A stretch of DNA of 64,000 nt. Source: an uncultured bacterium. GTDB lineage: Bacteria; Cyanobacteriota; Vampirovibrionia; Gastranaerophilales; Gastranaerophilaceae. The notes beneath the pieces were generated by a model. It saw nothing but the letters and a program-made list of their open reading frames with translations. It was not told where the DNA came from and did not search any database. Both the position numbers and the translations under genes were made by a program. The stretch is from positions 124,001 to 188,000 of the forward strand of contig CADBUY010000004.1 of the NCBI GenBank assembly GCA_902797965.1, read 5' to 3'. Positions 43,950 to 52,979 of the stretch are shown here, piece by piece. Position 1 is the first letter of the stretch, and each line of letters starts with the position of its first letter.

Positions 43950-46493
43950 TTGAGTCAGCAAAATATATTTTCAGACGGAAAGATAGTTCCTGTTAACATC
44001 AGAGATGAGATGAAAAAATGCTATATTGATTACGCTATGTCAGTTATAGTAGGTCGTGCTTTACCTGATGTTAGAGATGGCTTAAAGCCTGTTCACAGAC
44101 GTATTTTATATGCTATGAATGAGTTGGGTATGACACCTGATAAACCATTTAAAAAGTGTGCAAGAATTGTCGGTGAAGTATTAGGTAAATATCACCCGCA
44201 CGGTGACAGTTCCGTTTACGAAGCTCTTGTTCGTTTGGCTCAAGACTTCAATACACGTTATCTTTGCGTAGACGGACATGGTAACTTTGGTTCGGTTGAT
44301 GGTGACGGTGCTGCTGCGATGCGTTATACAGAGGCTCGTATGCATAAAATTACAACTTCTATGCTTGCTGATATTGATTGTGAAACTGTAGACTTTGAGC
44401 CTAACTTTGATGGTTCATTGGAAGAGCCGTCAGTTTTGCCTGTAAGATTACCAATGCTTTTATTAAACGGTTCTTCCGGTATTGCGGTTGGTATGGCAAC
44501 AAATGTTCCTCCTCATAACTTGAGAGAAGTTGTTGACGGAACAATCGCACTTATTGATAATCCAAATATTACTATTCCTGAATTAATGGAATATATAAAA
44601 GGTCCTGACTTCCCGACTGCTGCTACTATTGTTGGTTTAAATGATATAAAACAGGCTTATGAAACAGGACGTGGTTCTATCAAAATGTCAGCTGTTGCAA
44701 CAATTGAAGAAATCCCCGGAGGAGCAGGGCGTCAATCAAGAACAGCAATTATTGTTACGGAAATTCCTTATCAGGTAAACAAAGCAATGCTTATTCAAAA
44801 GATTGCAGATTTGGTTAAGGAAAATAGAATTACAGGTATTTCTGACCTTCGTGATGAATCTGACAGAGAAGGTATGAGAATTGTAATAGAACTAAAACGT
44901 GATGCAAAGCCTGAGGTTGTTAAGAATAACCTGTTCAAGTACACTCAACTCTGTACAACGTTTGGTTATAACATGGTTACGCTTTGCGGCAAACAACCAA
45001 GATTGTTAAACTTGTATGAAGTTCTTAATGAGTTTGTAGAACATAGGGTTGAAATTGTTACAAGAAGAACAATATATTATTTAAAGAAAGCAAAAATCAG
45101 GGCTCATATCTTGGCAGGTTTGTTAATTGCTTTAGGCTCATTAGATGATGTAATTGAGTTAATTAAAAAATCGAAAACTACAGATGATGCAAGAAATGGC
45201 TTAATGAGCAGATACGGTTTGGATGTTGATCAAGCAAATGCAATCTTGGAAATGCAATTAAGACGTTTGACAGGATTAGAGCAAGATAAGATTAAGACTG
45301 AATATGATGAATTAATCAAGAAAATTGCCGAATATGAAGCGATTTTAGCTGATCGTCAAAAAGTTCTTGATATTATTAAGGGTGAGCTTCTTGAAGATAA
45401 AGAAAAATACGGTGATGACAGAAGAACTCAAATTGTTCCTGAACAAGGCGAAGTTACTATTGAAGATTTAACTCCAAATACTCCAATGGCGGTATTTATT
45501 ACTCATCAAGGATATTTGAAACGTATATCTTTAGATACGTTTGAACGTCAAAACCGTGCAACAAGGGGTAAATCAGGTATTAAAACGAAAGACGATGATG
45601 ATATTCAGCATTTCTTTACAGCGATGATGCATGATAAAGTATTGTTCTTCTCTTCTAAGGGTATTGTTTACAGCTTGAATGTATATGACTTCCCTGAAGG
45701 CGGACGTCAGTCAAAAGGATTACCGATAGTTAATGTTCTTCCTATTGAACAAGGCGAGCAAATTACTGCAGTCGTTCCTGTAAGCAATTTCTCTCATGAT
45801 TTGAACCTTATTATGTTAACTCAAAAAGGTTATATAAAGAGAATTGAACTTGATAACTTTGCTTCAATCAGAAGAAGCGGTATTATTGCAATATCACTGG
45901 AAGAAAATGACAGATTAAACTGGGTCAAACTTGCTAAAGGAAATGATGAAATTATAATCGGTACTTCATGTGGTATGGCAATTCGCTTCCCGATTGAAGA
46001 TTTAAGACCGTTAGGAAGAAGTGCAAGAGGTGTAACTTCAATGAAGCTACGTTCTGCAGATACAATCATCGGTTGCGATATTGTTCCACGTGATTATGAT
46101 GCAGACTTATTGGTTGTAACTTCAGACGGCTTCGGAAAACGTACAAAACTGTCTGAATTCAGAACCCAAAACAGAGGCGGTATCGGTCTTATTGCAACCA
46201 AGTTTAAATCAAGCGCATCAAGACTTGTAGCCCTAACAATTGTTGAAGAAAAAGATGAGATAATGCTTGTTACGGCAAATGGTATTGTTACACGTATTAA
46301 AGCAGGCGATATTTCTTGTCAGGGCAGACCTGCAACAGGGGTTAGAGCGCAAAACTTAGTTGATAATGATACAGTTGTATCTGTTAATAAAATAGTTAAC
46401 ACTGATGATAGTGATGATAATATCACTCCTCCGACTGATGATGTTCCGGCAGGTGAACAAACTTCATTAATAGATAATGATGCTCAAAATTAA
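43950..46493 (+). CDS. gyrA: DNA gyrase subunit A
   Basis: The 847-residue type II topoisomerase subunit has [32 protein letters not shown] (quinolone region, Ser87 and Glu91) and the catalytic Tyr126 in [10 protein letters not shown]. The coiled-coil gate region follows, then six C-terminal blades of the beta-pinwheel. The GyrA box is degenerate: [10 protein letters not shown] rather than QRRGGKG, though RGGIG occurs in a later blade, so a ParC-like role cannot be wholly excluded. It starts with TTG after GAGGAG. gyrB is not adjacent. The upstream gap is 524 bases. Confidence 0.9.
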   Translation: MSQQNIFSDGKIVPVNIRDEMKKCYIDYAMSVIVGRALPDVRDGLKPVHRRILYAMNELGMTPDKPFKKCARIVGEVLGKYHPHGDSSVYEALVRLAQDFNTRYLCVDGHGNFGSVDGDGAAAMRYTEARMHKITTSMLADIDCETVDFEPNFDGSLEEPSVLPVRLPMLLLNGSSGIAVGMATNVPPHNLREVVDGTIALIDNPNITIPELMEYIKGPDFPTAATIVGLNDIKQAYETGRGSIKMSAVATIEEIPGGAGRQSRTAIIVTEIPYQVNKAMLIQKIADLVKENRITGISDLRDESDREGMRIVIELKRDAKPEVVKNNLFKYTQLCTTFGYNMVTLCGKQPRLLNLYEVLNEFVEHRVEIVTRRTIYYLKKAKIRAHILAGLLIALGSLDDVIELIKKSKTTDDARNGLMSRYGLDVDQANAILEMQLRRLTGLEQDKIKTEYDELIKKIAEYEAILADRQKVLDIIKGELLEDKEKYGDDRRTQIVPEQGEVTIEDLTPNTPMAVFITHQGYLKRISLDTFERQNRATRGKSGIKTKDDDDIQHFFTAMMHDKVLFFSSKGIVYSLNVYDFPEGGRQSKGLPIVNVLPIEQGEQITAVVPVSNFSHDLNLIMLTQKGYIKRIELDNFASIRRSGIIAISLEENDRLNWVKLAKGNDEIIIGTSCGMAIRFPIEDLRPLGRSARGVTSMKLRSADTIIGCDIVPRDYDADLLVVTSDGFGKRTKLSEFRTQNRGGIGLIATKFKSSASRLVALTIVEEKDEIMLVTANGIVTRIKAGDISCQGRPATGVRAQNLVDNDTVVSVNKIVNTDDSDDNITPPTDDVPAGEQTSLIDNDAQN

Positions 46494-46505
46494 TATTAAA
46501 GTATA

Positions 46506-46675
46506 GGAGGATTTGAAAAAGTCGAAAAATGACAATTTCTCGAACTTTTTCAAATCCGATCTTAGGTGTGTGAAAGTCAGACTAGGCGAGGGATAGCACG
46601 TAGTCTGACTTGAAACCGTTCCCCAGAGTTTGCAGGGAAAATTTTAATTTTTCCGCAAACTCATAGAATGTAATT
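46506..46675 (-). repeat. three-hairpin element, copy B
   Basis: Minus orientation. Hairpin 1 is GAGTTTGC/GCAAACTC, then GAACGGTTTCAA. Hairpin 2 has the stem AAGTCAGACTA/TAGTCTGACTT around the conserved GTGCTATCCC. TTTCACACAC follows. Hairpin 3 is a perfect long stem starting GGATTTGAAAAAGT and ending CTTTTTCAAATCC. Stems 1 to 3 differ from copies A and C by compensatory changes, while single-stranded words are conserved. Confidence 0.8.
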
Positions 46676-46680
46676 ATATG

Positions 46681-46716
46681 AAAGAGGTTAGCATTTTAGT
46701 CTAACCTCTTTTAATT
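46681..46716 (+). terminator. terminator after gyrA
   Basis: AAAGAGGTTAG and CTAACCTCTTT form a hairpin with TTAATTTTAT after it, downstream of gyrA and repeat copy B. Confidence 0.7.
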
Positions 46717-46731
46717 TTATTGTTCTTCTTT

Positions 46732-46932
46732 TTATCCTGCCCGCATGAATGTCGATTTCTCAGGAATTAATACAGCATTAAATTCTAAGTTAATGTCCGG
46801 AAGTTCCATTTCTTCCATTTTTTTGCTGAAAATATTGTAATATTTATTAACTGTAGTTTTATTTGCTACGGTATGTCCGCTACGATTTCCGATATTTGTA
46901 TTTAATAAGTTGTTAATATTACTATTAAGCAC
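46732..46932 (-). CDS. small protein under sigma-28 promoter, 66 residues
   Basis: The start is GTG at 46932 with AAGGAAGG eight bases before it. The product is polar, Asn-rich at the N-terminus (LNSNINNLLNTNIGNRSG), then KKMEEMELPDINLEFNAVL. It has no signal peptide and no membrane span, and no family is recognised. A near-perfect FliA-type promoter lies 25 bases upstream, so it should be expressed with late flagellar/export genes if the FliA-like sigma factor of this window is active. Confidence 0.65.
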   Translation of the reverse strand: MLNSNINNLLNTNIGNRSGHTVANKTTVNKYYNIFSKKMEEMELPDINLEFNAVLIPEKSTFMRAG

Positions 46933-46956
46933 AGTATTACCTTCCTTATATTGTAT

Positions 46957-46983
46957 TTATCGGCATATTTTTTTTTAACTTTA
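46957..46983 (-). promoter_or_regulatory. sigma-28 (FliA) promoter
   Basis: On the minus strand TAAAGTTA, exactly 11 bases, then GCCGATAA, an almost exact match to the TAAAGTTT-N11-GCCGATAA consensus. The transcript should begin near 46950, before the GTG at 46932. Confidence 0.75.
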
Positions 46984-47074
46984 ATTATAATTGCTAAATT
47001 GTAACAATTGTTTACATAATCAAGAACTATGTTATTACTTTGGAGTAAAATTGTAAGTAAATAAGGAGTGAAAA

Positions 47075-48103
47075 ATGAGCAAATTAAATATTATTATGGA
47101 TAAGGACATTAATGTTGAATTGATAAAATCAAAAAAGATTGCAATAATAGGCTTTGGTTCACAAGGCTATGGTCAGGGATTAAATCTCGTTGATTCAGGG
47201 TGTGATGTTGTATTTGGATTAAGAGAAAATGGTGCATCAGCTGTTAAGGCAAAAGATTATGGACTTAAAGTTATGTCTATTGAAGATGCCGTAAAGTATG
47301 CTGATATAGTTCAGATTTTAATCCCTGATGAAGTACAGGCAAAAGTTTATAAGGAACAAATAGAACCCTATTTACGACAAGGTCAATATTTGATGTTCTC
47401 TCATGGTTTTAACATTCATTACGGATACATTACACCACCGGATGGAGTAAACGTAATAATGGTTGCTCCAAAAGCTCCTGGACATACCGTAAGAAGTGAA
47501 TATGTCAAAGGAATGGGAGTGCCATCATTAATAGCCGTAGAAAAAGATGTCAGCGGTGATTCAAGGGAAGTTTCACTTTCTTATGCTTCTGCAATCGGTT
47601 CAGGAAAAACAGGTATTATTGAAACATCTTTTAGAGAAGAAACTGAAACTGACTTGTTTGGTGAACAAGCCGTAATTTGCGGTGGTATTGATTATTTAAT
47701 TAAGAACGGTTTTGAAGCTCTAGTCGAAGCGGGGTATTCGCCTTATATGGCATATTTTGAAGTTTGCCATGAGATGAAACTTATAGTAGATTTGATTTAT
47801 CAGGGCGGAATTGAAGACATGCACTATTCAATATCTAATAATGCTGAATATGGTGACTATACAAGAGGAAGCAGAATTATTGATTCTTCCGTTAAAGATA
47901 GAATGAAAGATGTAATTAAACAAATTCAAGACGGAAGTTATGCAAAAGAATTTATGAATGAGATGGGTGAAAATGGCAGCAAAAAATTTAATGAACTCAG
48001 AGAACAATCCAAGACTCATTTGATAGAAAAAGTTGGTAATGAAATTCGTTCCTCTTTTTCTTGGGGGCATAAAGATAAATTAATCGATAAGGCAAGAAAT
48101 TAA
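47075..48103 (+). CDS. ilvC: ketol-acid reductoisomerase, class I
   Basis: The 342-residue enzyme isomerises and reduces acetolactate and acetohydroxybutyrate with NAD(P)H in valine/isoleucine/leucine synthesis. GFGSQGYGQGLNLVDSG is the dinucleotide loop, VAPKAPGHTVRSEYVKG the substrate loop, and DLFGEQAVICGG and EVCHEMKLIVDLIYQGG hold the Mg ligands. No other ilv genes are adjacent. GGAG precedes the ATG. A TGTGTGT/ACACACA hairpin lies after the stop. Confidence 0.97.
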   Translation: MSKLNIIMDKDINVELIKSKKIAIIGFGSQGYGQGLNLVDSGCDVVFGLRENGASAVKAKDYGLKVMSIEDAVKYADIVQILIPDEVQAKVYKEQIEPYLRQGQYLMFSHGFNIHYGYITPPDGVNVIMVAPKAPGHTVRSEYVKGMGVPSLIAVEKDVSGDSREVSLSYASAIGSGKTGIIETSFREETETDLFGEQAVICGGIDYLIKNGFEALVEAGYSPYMAYFEVCHEMKLIVDLIYQGGIEDMHYSISNNAEYGDYTRGSRIIDSSVKDRMKDVIKQIQDGSYAKEFMNEMGENGSKKFNELREQSKTHLIEKVGNEIRSSFSWGHKDKLIDKARN

Positions 48104-48192
48104 TACCAACTTGTCCAATATAATAAATTTCTACATTTCTTACAATAAATGTGTGTAAAAAAAACACACACATTTAAGTAAAGGAGTAAGAA

Positions 48193-48471
48193 ATGAAAAA
48201 AACATTATCAATTTTAGCTGTATTAGGTATTGTATCAGTTGCTGCATATCAAAGTGCAGAGGCGTTTTCTTGGTCATCATTAAATCCATGGAGCAAGTGC
48301 AGATGTGAAAATAAAATGAAACAATGTCCTTGTTCAACAGGTTATGCTGCACCAAGCAGTCCTTGCGAAACAAAAACACCTTGTGATCCTTGTGAAAAGA
48401 TTAAAAAATCTACGCCTTGCGATGCTTGCGATAGATTACAGCAAGAAATGGGTGCAAAAAACAGTAAATAG
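48193..48471 (+). CDS. small cysteine-rich secreted protein
   Basis: The 92-residue product has a signal peptide ending near AEAF (residue 25), then a short Trp/Ser segment (SWSSLNPWSKCRCENK) and about ten cysteines spaced as CRC, CPC, SPC, TPC, CDPC and CDAC. Pro-Cys pairs such as TPCDPC suggest metal binding or disulfide-rich folding. No family is recognised. AAGGAG lies before the ATG. It converges on the gene at 48472, with no gap between stop codons. Confidence 0.7.
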   Translation: MKKTLSILAVLGIVSVAAYQSAEAFSWSSLNPWSKCRCENKMKQCPCSTGYAAPSSPCETKTPCDPCEKIKKSTPCDACDRLQQEMGAKNSK

Positions 48472-49167
48472 CTATAACTTTGCGCTGCCATCTTTTTGCA
48501 TTTTTTCCAAAGCTTGTTTTGCTCCGTCATACTGACGACATAGCTTAATTACAAATTCTATAGACGCTTTATCCTCTTGGATGGCGTCTTTTAGTTTATA
48601 TATCTCTGCTAATTGTAATTCTTTTGTATCTGATGATGTAAACAAGAATTTTCTTAATAATTCCTGAGCTTCTGTATCCATGCCGGCAATATTGTGTTTA
48701 AATGCATACCAGTTATAAAAATGGTAGATAAAGTAATATTTGTTAATTTCACCTTCTGAAAGAACAAACATTTCTTTAGTTTTCAGGCTAAATTTTTTGT
48801 TTATTGCAAGTGATAGATATAATGCTTTTGCACCTTTATATGGTAATATAAAACCTTCATTCTCACCAACTGCATTTAATAGTTTATCGGCATCTTTTAA
48901 TATAAAAACTTCGGTACCTTGTTTTTCAATGTATTCCAAAATTTTTTGCGGATCATAATCGTATGTTTTAAGTATATTATAAAGTTCATCTTCTAGCTGT
49001 TGTTTTTCCACTTCAGCCATAGAATTCAAGCTAAGAGTGCAACCATTTGAATAATGTGTTTTTCTCTTAGAATTATTTTTAATACCAATAGTTCCGGAAA
49101 GCTTAAATCTAAGGATTTTTTCCTGTAGTTCAAGCGTTTTATATATTATATTTTTAAGCAGCTGCAT
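48472..49167 (-). CDS. hypothetical soluble protein coupled to a large helical protein
   Basis: From the ATG at 49167 the product is 231 residues, mostly helical. It starts MQLLKNIIYKTLELQEKILR and has KRKTHYSNGCTLSLN, a short alpha/beta part (EVFILKDADKLLNAVGENEG) and a helical C-terminus with YNWYAFKHNIAGMD. An upstream ATG at 49179 or TTG at 49188 is possible. It overlaps the stop of the upstream gene (49154), so the pair is translationally coupled. No family is recognised. Confidence 0.6.
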   Translation of the reverse strand: MQLLKNIIYKTLELQEKILRFKLSGTIGIKNNSKRKTHYSNGCTLSLNSMAEVEKQQLEDELYNILKTYDYDPQKILEYIEKQGTEVFILKDADKLLNAVGENEGFILPYKGAKALYLSLAINKKFSLKTKEMFVLSEGEINKYYFIYHFYNWYAFKHNIAGMDTEAQELLRKFLFTSSDTKELQLAEIYKLKDAIQEDKASIEFVIKLCRQYDGAKQALEKMQKDGSAKL

Positions 49168-50995
49168 TTTTTTCACCATTATCAACAATTTGTTCTACGG
49201 CTTTTTTACCTGCAAAGCACATAGTTGGAGCAACAACATCTAATATATCATTCGCTTTTTCAGGAAATGTTTGAATAATTCTGCTGATAGTATGTGTAGA
49301 ACATCCTACTGCCATTAATCCTATATCTGTTCCTGAATATGCTTTTAAGTAGTCTAAAATGTCATTAACTCTGTGTTTATATTCAATGTCATTTGATAGC
49401 ACAATTTTTGCTATTTCAGCCATTGCGTTATTATAAGTTTTCTGAATATCAGCAACTGATTTGGATTTTAATTCTTGTTTAAGTGTTGCTTCACTAGCTT
49501 TTGGTTTTATATCATTATTTTCTTTTTTACGTTTTTCCTCAATCCTCGGAGCTGCTTCTGTATTATTATCAAAATTCTCAGTTAATACTTTATTTGCACT
49601 GTTGCAGCTGTTTGTAACTTGTTCGTTTTGCCAATTATTATATATGTTGTTGTAATTTTCTTTTACAACACTGTAATCACTAAATTCTCTTTCATGTTTA
49701 TCCCAAGTATTTAATAGTTCAGCTTTTTCTGTGGTTGACATATTTTTGTTGTTTGTAATACCAACTCCGATTGCAGCGGATTCTGCTGTTAAATGTTCTT
49801 TGCTCATCCATGGAGCGTCAATTTCACCATTAAGAACTTTTTGTTTGTATTCGTATGCATCAGTTTCAAATTTTGTTGCAGCATCAAATGACATATCTTG
49901 CATATTTAATGCAATAGCTTTTCCATATTCATCAGCACTGATGCTATCACCAAATTTGCTCTTTAATTCTAATGTTTTTATTTCAAAATCATGATTTAAT
50001 GAATCTGCAATTATAACTCTGGTTTTGTTATCTGTGGCAGCTTTTGCATATTCTTGAGCTTCACTAAAGTTTGCACCGCTTCTTAAATATATACCAAATT
50101 TTCTGTCTTTTGGACTTACTTTTAAGTTAAAGCCTAATTGTGCAGCTCTCTCACTTGCGACTAATCTATGTTGCTTTTCTTTTTCTAATTTCGCTATCTC
50201 AGATTTACTTTTACCCTTTTGTTTGGTTTTATATTCGTTATCAATATTGTTAATAATGGCTTTTCTTGCATTATCCAATATTGCAGCTTTTTCTTCATGT
50301 GTAGATGCGTTTTGGTATTGTTTGTATGCATTGTTAAGTATATTGTCAATATTTTTCCTGAATTCTTTTATATCTGTAATTCCGCCATTTGTTATAACAT
50401 TATAGTAGTTTTCTGATACTAATTTAAGAAATTCTCCGGCATCAATGTCAGAAGCTACATTGTCTTTGCTTTTGTACATCAACTGCATTGTTAATGCTGC
50501 ATCTATACAACTTAACATTCTAAATCTTGTAGCGATGTCTTTAATTCCATCACTATCAAGTGATGCGCCTAATTGCTCATTTATGTACTGCTTTGCCTCT
50601 TCAAGCGTTATGCCTAACTTTTTACACTTATCATTTATTGATTTAACTATCTCTTTAATATCATTAATTGTTACTTTTTGCTCAAAATGCTTAGTCTGCG
50701 TTTGTTTTGTTGTAACAGATGTCTTGGTTTTTGTATTTGTTGTTTTAGCTTTCGTTGCTGTTGTTTTTGTTTGTTCGGTTTTTGTTTTTTGTTTCTTATT
50801 ATTTGTTATAACAACTTCATCACCTACTGTTCCAACTGTTTCTCCTTTTGGTCTTATTACAGATGTAGGTTGTTTTGTTGTTGTAGAAGGCTTAGTTTTT
50901 GACGCATTGGTTTTATTTTCAGTTTCACTTCCTGTGATACTGTTCCAAGCTTTTTTTATTAAATTTTTAGCGTCATCAAAGCCGTACCAGCTCAT
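49154..50995 (-). CDS. large helical hypothetical protein, family member 2
   Basis: The start at 50995 (MSWYGFDDAKNLIKKAW) has GAGGG nine bases before it, giving 613 residues. Residues 25-105 are a Thr/Lys-rich low-complexity linker (TKAKTTNTKTKTS). The rest is helical, with NGGITDIKEFRKN, the AAIGVGITNNKNMSTTEKAE core shared with the 641-residue protein at 26350, and an Asn-rich stretch. It ends DVVAPTMCFAGKKAVEQIV. There is no signal peptide or membrane span. It may be a scaffold or exported protein. The ATACTTTATATATATA motif lies 24 bases before the start. Confidence 0.6.
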   Translation of the reverse strand: MSWYGFDDAKNLIKKAWNSITGSETENKTNASKTKPSTTTKQPTSVIRPKGETVGTVGDEVVITNNKKQKTKTEQTKTTATKAKTTNTKTKTSVTTKQTQTKHFEQKVTINDIKEIVKSINDKCKKLGITLEEAKQYINEQLGASLDSDGIKDIATRFRMLSCIDAALTMQLMYKSKDNVASDIDAGEFLKLVSENYYNVITNGGITDIKEFRKNIDNILNNAYKQYQNASTHEEKAAILDNARKAIINNIDNEYKTKQKGKSKSEIAKLEKEKQHRLVASERAAQLGFNLKVSPKDRKFGIYLRSGANFSEAQEYAKAATDNKTRVIIADSLNHDFEIKTLELKSKFGDSISADEYGKAIALNMQDMSFDAATKFETDAYEYKQKVLNGEIDAPWMSKEHLTAESAAIGVGITNNKNMSTTEKAELLNTWDKHEREFSDYSVVKENYNNIYNNWQNEQVTNSCNSANKVLTENFDNNTEAAPRIEEKRKKENNDIKPKASEATLKQELKSKSVADIQKTYNNAMAEIAKIVLSNDIEYKHRVNDILDYLKAYSGTDIGLMAVGCSTHTISRIIQTFPEKANDILDVVAPTMCFAGKKAVEQIVDNGEKNAAA

Positions 50996-51018
50996 GGTAA
51001 TCCCTCGTAATTCTTCGT

Positions 51019-51034
51019 TATATATATAAAGTAT
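51019..51034 (-). promoter_or_regulatory. recurrent promoter-like motif (ATACTTTATATATATA)
   Basis: Minus-strand motif upstream of the 613-residue protein gene, with CAATTTTA beginning 20 bases before its ACTTT. Confidence 0.5.
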
Positions 51035-51070
51035 ATTTAACGTATAAAATTGACTTTTTTGTAAACAAAT

Positions 51071-51107
51071 ATTAAGACACCTCACTTAATTAAGAGAGGT
51101 GTCTTAA
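51071..51107 (-). terminator. hairpin downstream of the gene ending at 51124
   Basis: ATTAAGACACCTC pairs perfectly with GAGGTGTCTTAAT (13 bp). No long T run follows, so termination is probable but not certain. Confidence 0.5.
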
Positions 51108-51123
51108 TCTGTCATAATTTTTA

Positions 51124-52902
51124 TTATTTTATTGCTTTGTTATTTTCTTTTTCTTCTTGAATTCTTTCTACTTCTTTTCTTGAAGCATAATCAAGTGAAG
51201 ATTCTATATCAAAACCTTCAGGGTTTATTTTTGTATGTTTGATTAGAGCAACAATAGCAATATTGCTTGGTATACATTTTAAGTAGTAGTATTGAGAATT
51301 TTTAGGCATAGTTTTGATTAAGCCTTCAATAAAATCTTTGCCGGATTGTGACAAATTTTTATATTGGTGTAAAACATCTGAAATTTTTATTTTCTGTCTT
51401 GATAAACCTGTACGAATTTCATTAACAGTAAGATTTTTAAAATTATTATAGCTTTGGTTAGGATCTGTTACAGCAGGCTCATCTTTTATTAATGAGAATT
51501 CATTATCTTCTGTTGTTATAAGCAAATCAGACTGTTTTTGAGAAACGCTGTTTGAGAGTAATGCTATCTGCTCATAGCTAAATCGTTGTGTGAGTCCGAA
51601 TTTATCAGTGTTGTCTGCTTCTGAAAAGGATTGTTTATCTGTATTTTCAGCTTTTAACTCATATTCAGAGTAGTTATTATCTGTTATTTTGTTTAATAAT
51701 TCTTTTGATGTGTCATCTGGGTGTTCATTGAAATATGTAGCTAAGTTGGTCATTAATTCTTCATAAAAACCACCATTGTTTGCACAATTTACTAATCTGG
51801 TCCCCTGTTTTTCACCAATGTCTTTAATTCTTTGTAATAAATATTCAACAGCTGTAAAAATATTTCCTTGTTGGATATTTTCATACATTTCAATAAATTT
51901 TTTGTCATTATCACTTAAATCTTTTTTATTTTTTAATTCATTATATTTTGTCGTTAATGGTTCAATATAGTTACCAATTTTTTCTGCAATAGTTTTTGGA
52001 TTCAAACCGGTTTTAAAGAGTTCTTCTAAAAATCCTTTGATTTCTTCTTTCTTTAGTCCCAAATCAGTAAAAATTTTGTTCAAATTCTGATCATTTAACA
52101 ATGCTTCAAGTGTTTCAGGTTTATCCTTAAGCATTTTTATAGAATGTACTAAACCTTTGTATTTATCATCCTTTTCTGCAATTGCCAAAAAAGCATTCAT
52201 AAATATTCCGGCTTCTTCTGTAGTACATCTGTTCATTAATGAGGAAAAAATCTGATAGCTTTCGCCTATATCCATGTTATCTTTGGTTCCGTCATGAGTG
52301 GCAAAATTATCTAGGAATTTTTTTACAATTTGTTCAATAATATCTTGAGGTATATCTTTTAATGATTGGTAATTTTTCAATTCAGGATGATGTATTTTTA
52401 AAATATCAAGGATTTTTAAATTTTCAAAATTATTTATAAAATTTGTAGCTTGTTCTGTTGTGTATCCATTATCCAATAATTTTTTTATTTCTTTTGCTGA
52501 TTCTTGAAATGCTTCTTTTGTGTTTATATTTTTTCCATTTTTTTTGGCGTTTGAATTTTTAACCATAAATTCAGCTACTGCTTCGATTAAATTACCAATA
52601 GCATTAAATTCGCTATTGTTAAGGGTATACAATCGTTCTTCATTGTATCCGTAAACAGATTTGATAAATTCAAGAACTTCTTCTTTTTTTAATTTGTATT
52701 GTTTTATTGTTGTATTAAGAATCTCTAATCGATGTTTTTTTATTTTTTCAGCTTCATTTTCTGTATCAACAATGCTTGACACACTTCCGGTGTTTGCAGT
52801 CGCAAGAGCAGTACCAATCCTAGTATCACTGCTGTTTTCTGTTGCCGTTGGATACTGGCTATCTCTATTATTTGATTGTCTTATACCGAATCCATCTGAC
52901 AT
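51124..52902 (-). CDS. large helical hypothetical protein, family member 3
   Basis: The 592-residue protein has no signal or membrane segment and is rich in Lys, Glu, Asn and Ile. It starts MSDGFGIRQSNNRDSQYPTA. It has NGKNINTKEAFQESAKEI, which parallels NGGITDIKEF and NGKITNIKEA of the flanking proteins, and a C-terminal helical part with VNEIRTGLSRQKI, resembling EEEITTALLKGII of the protein at 26350. GAGG lies before the ATG, with a weaker AACTTTATTTATATG motif next to it. Function is unknown. Confidence 0.55.
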   Translation of the reverse strand: MSDGFGIRQSNNRDSQYPTATENSSDTRIGTALATANTGSVSSIVDTENEAEKIKKHRLEILNTTIKQYKLKKEEVLEFIKSVYGYNEERLYTLNNSEFNAIGNLIEAVAEFMVKNSNAKKNGKNINTKEAFQESAKEIKKLLDNGYTTEQATNFINNFENLKILDILKIHHPELKNYQSLKDIPQDIIEQIVKKFLDNFATHDGTKDNMDIGESYQIFSSLMNRCTTEEAGIFMNAFLAIAEKDDKYKGLVHSIKMLKDKPETLEALLNDQNLNKIFTDLGLKKEEIKGFLEELFKTGLNPKTIAEKIGNYIEPLTTKYNELKNKKDLSDNDKKFIEMYENIQQGNIFTAVEYLLQRIKDIGEKQGTRLVNCANNGGFYEELMTNLATYFNEHPDDTSKELLNKITDNNYSEYELKAENTDKQSFSEADNTDKFGLTQRFSYEQIALLSNSVSQKQSDLLITTEDNEFSLIKDEPAVTDPNQSYNNFKNLTVNEIRTGLSRQKIKISDVLHQYKNLSQSGKDFIEGLIKTMPKNSQYYYLKCIPSNIAIVALIKHTKINPEGFDIESSLDYASRKEVERIQEEKENNKAIK

Positions 52903-52979
52903 ACTTATACCTCATATAAATAAAGTTAAATAATAACTTATTTTTTCATCTTACAAAAATATTGTTACAAAACTTAATA

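Noticed and set aside
50445..51029. 194-codon plus-strand frame within the 613-residue protein gene
   Set aside because: It is an antisense shadow of a Thr/Lys-rich region, giving improbable Val/Phe/Cys runs.
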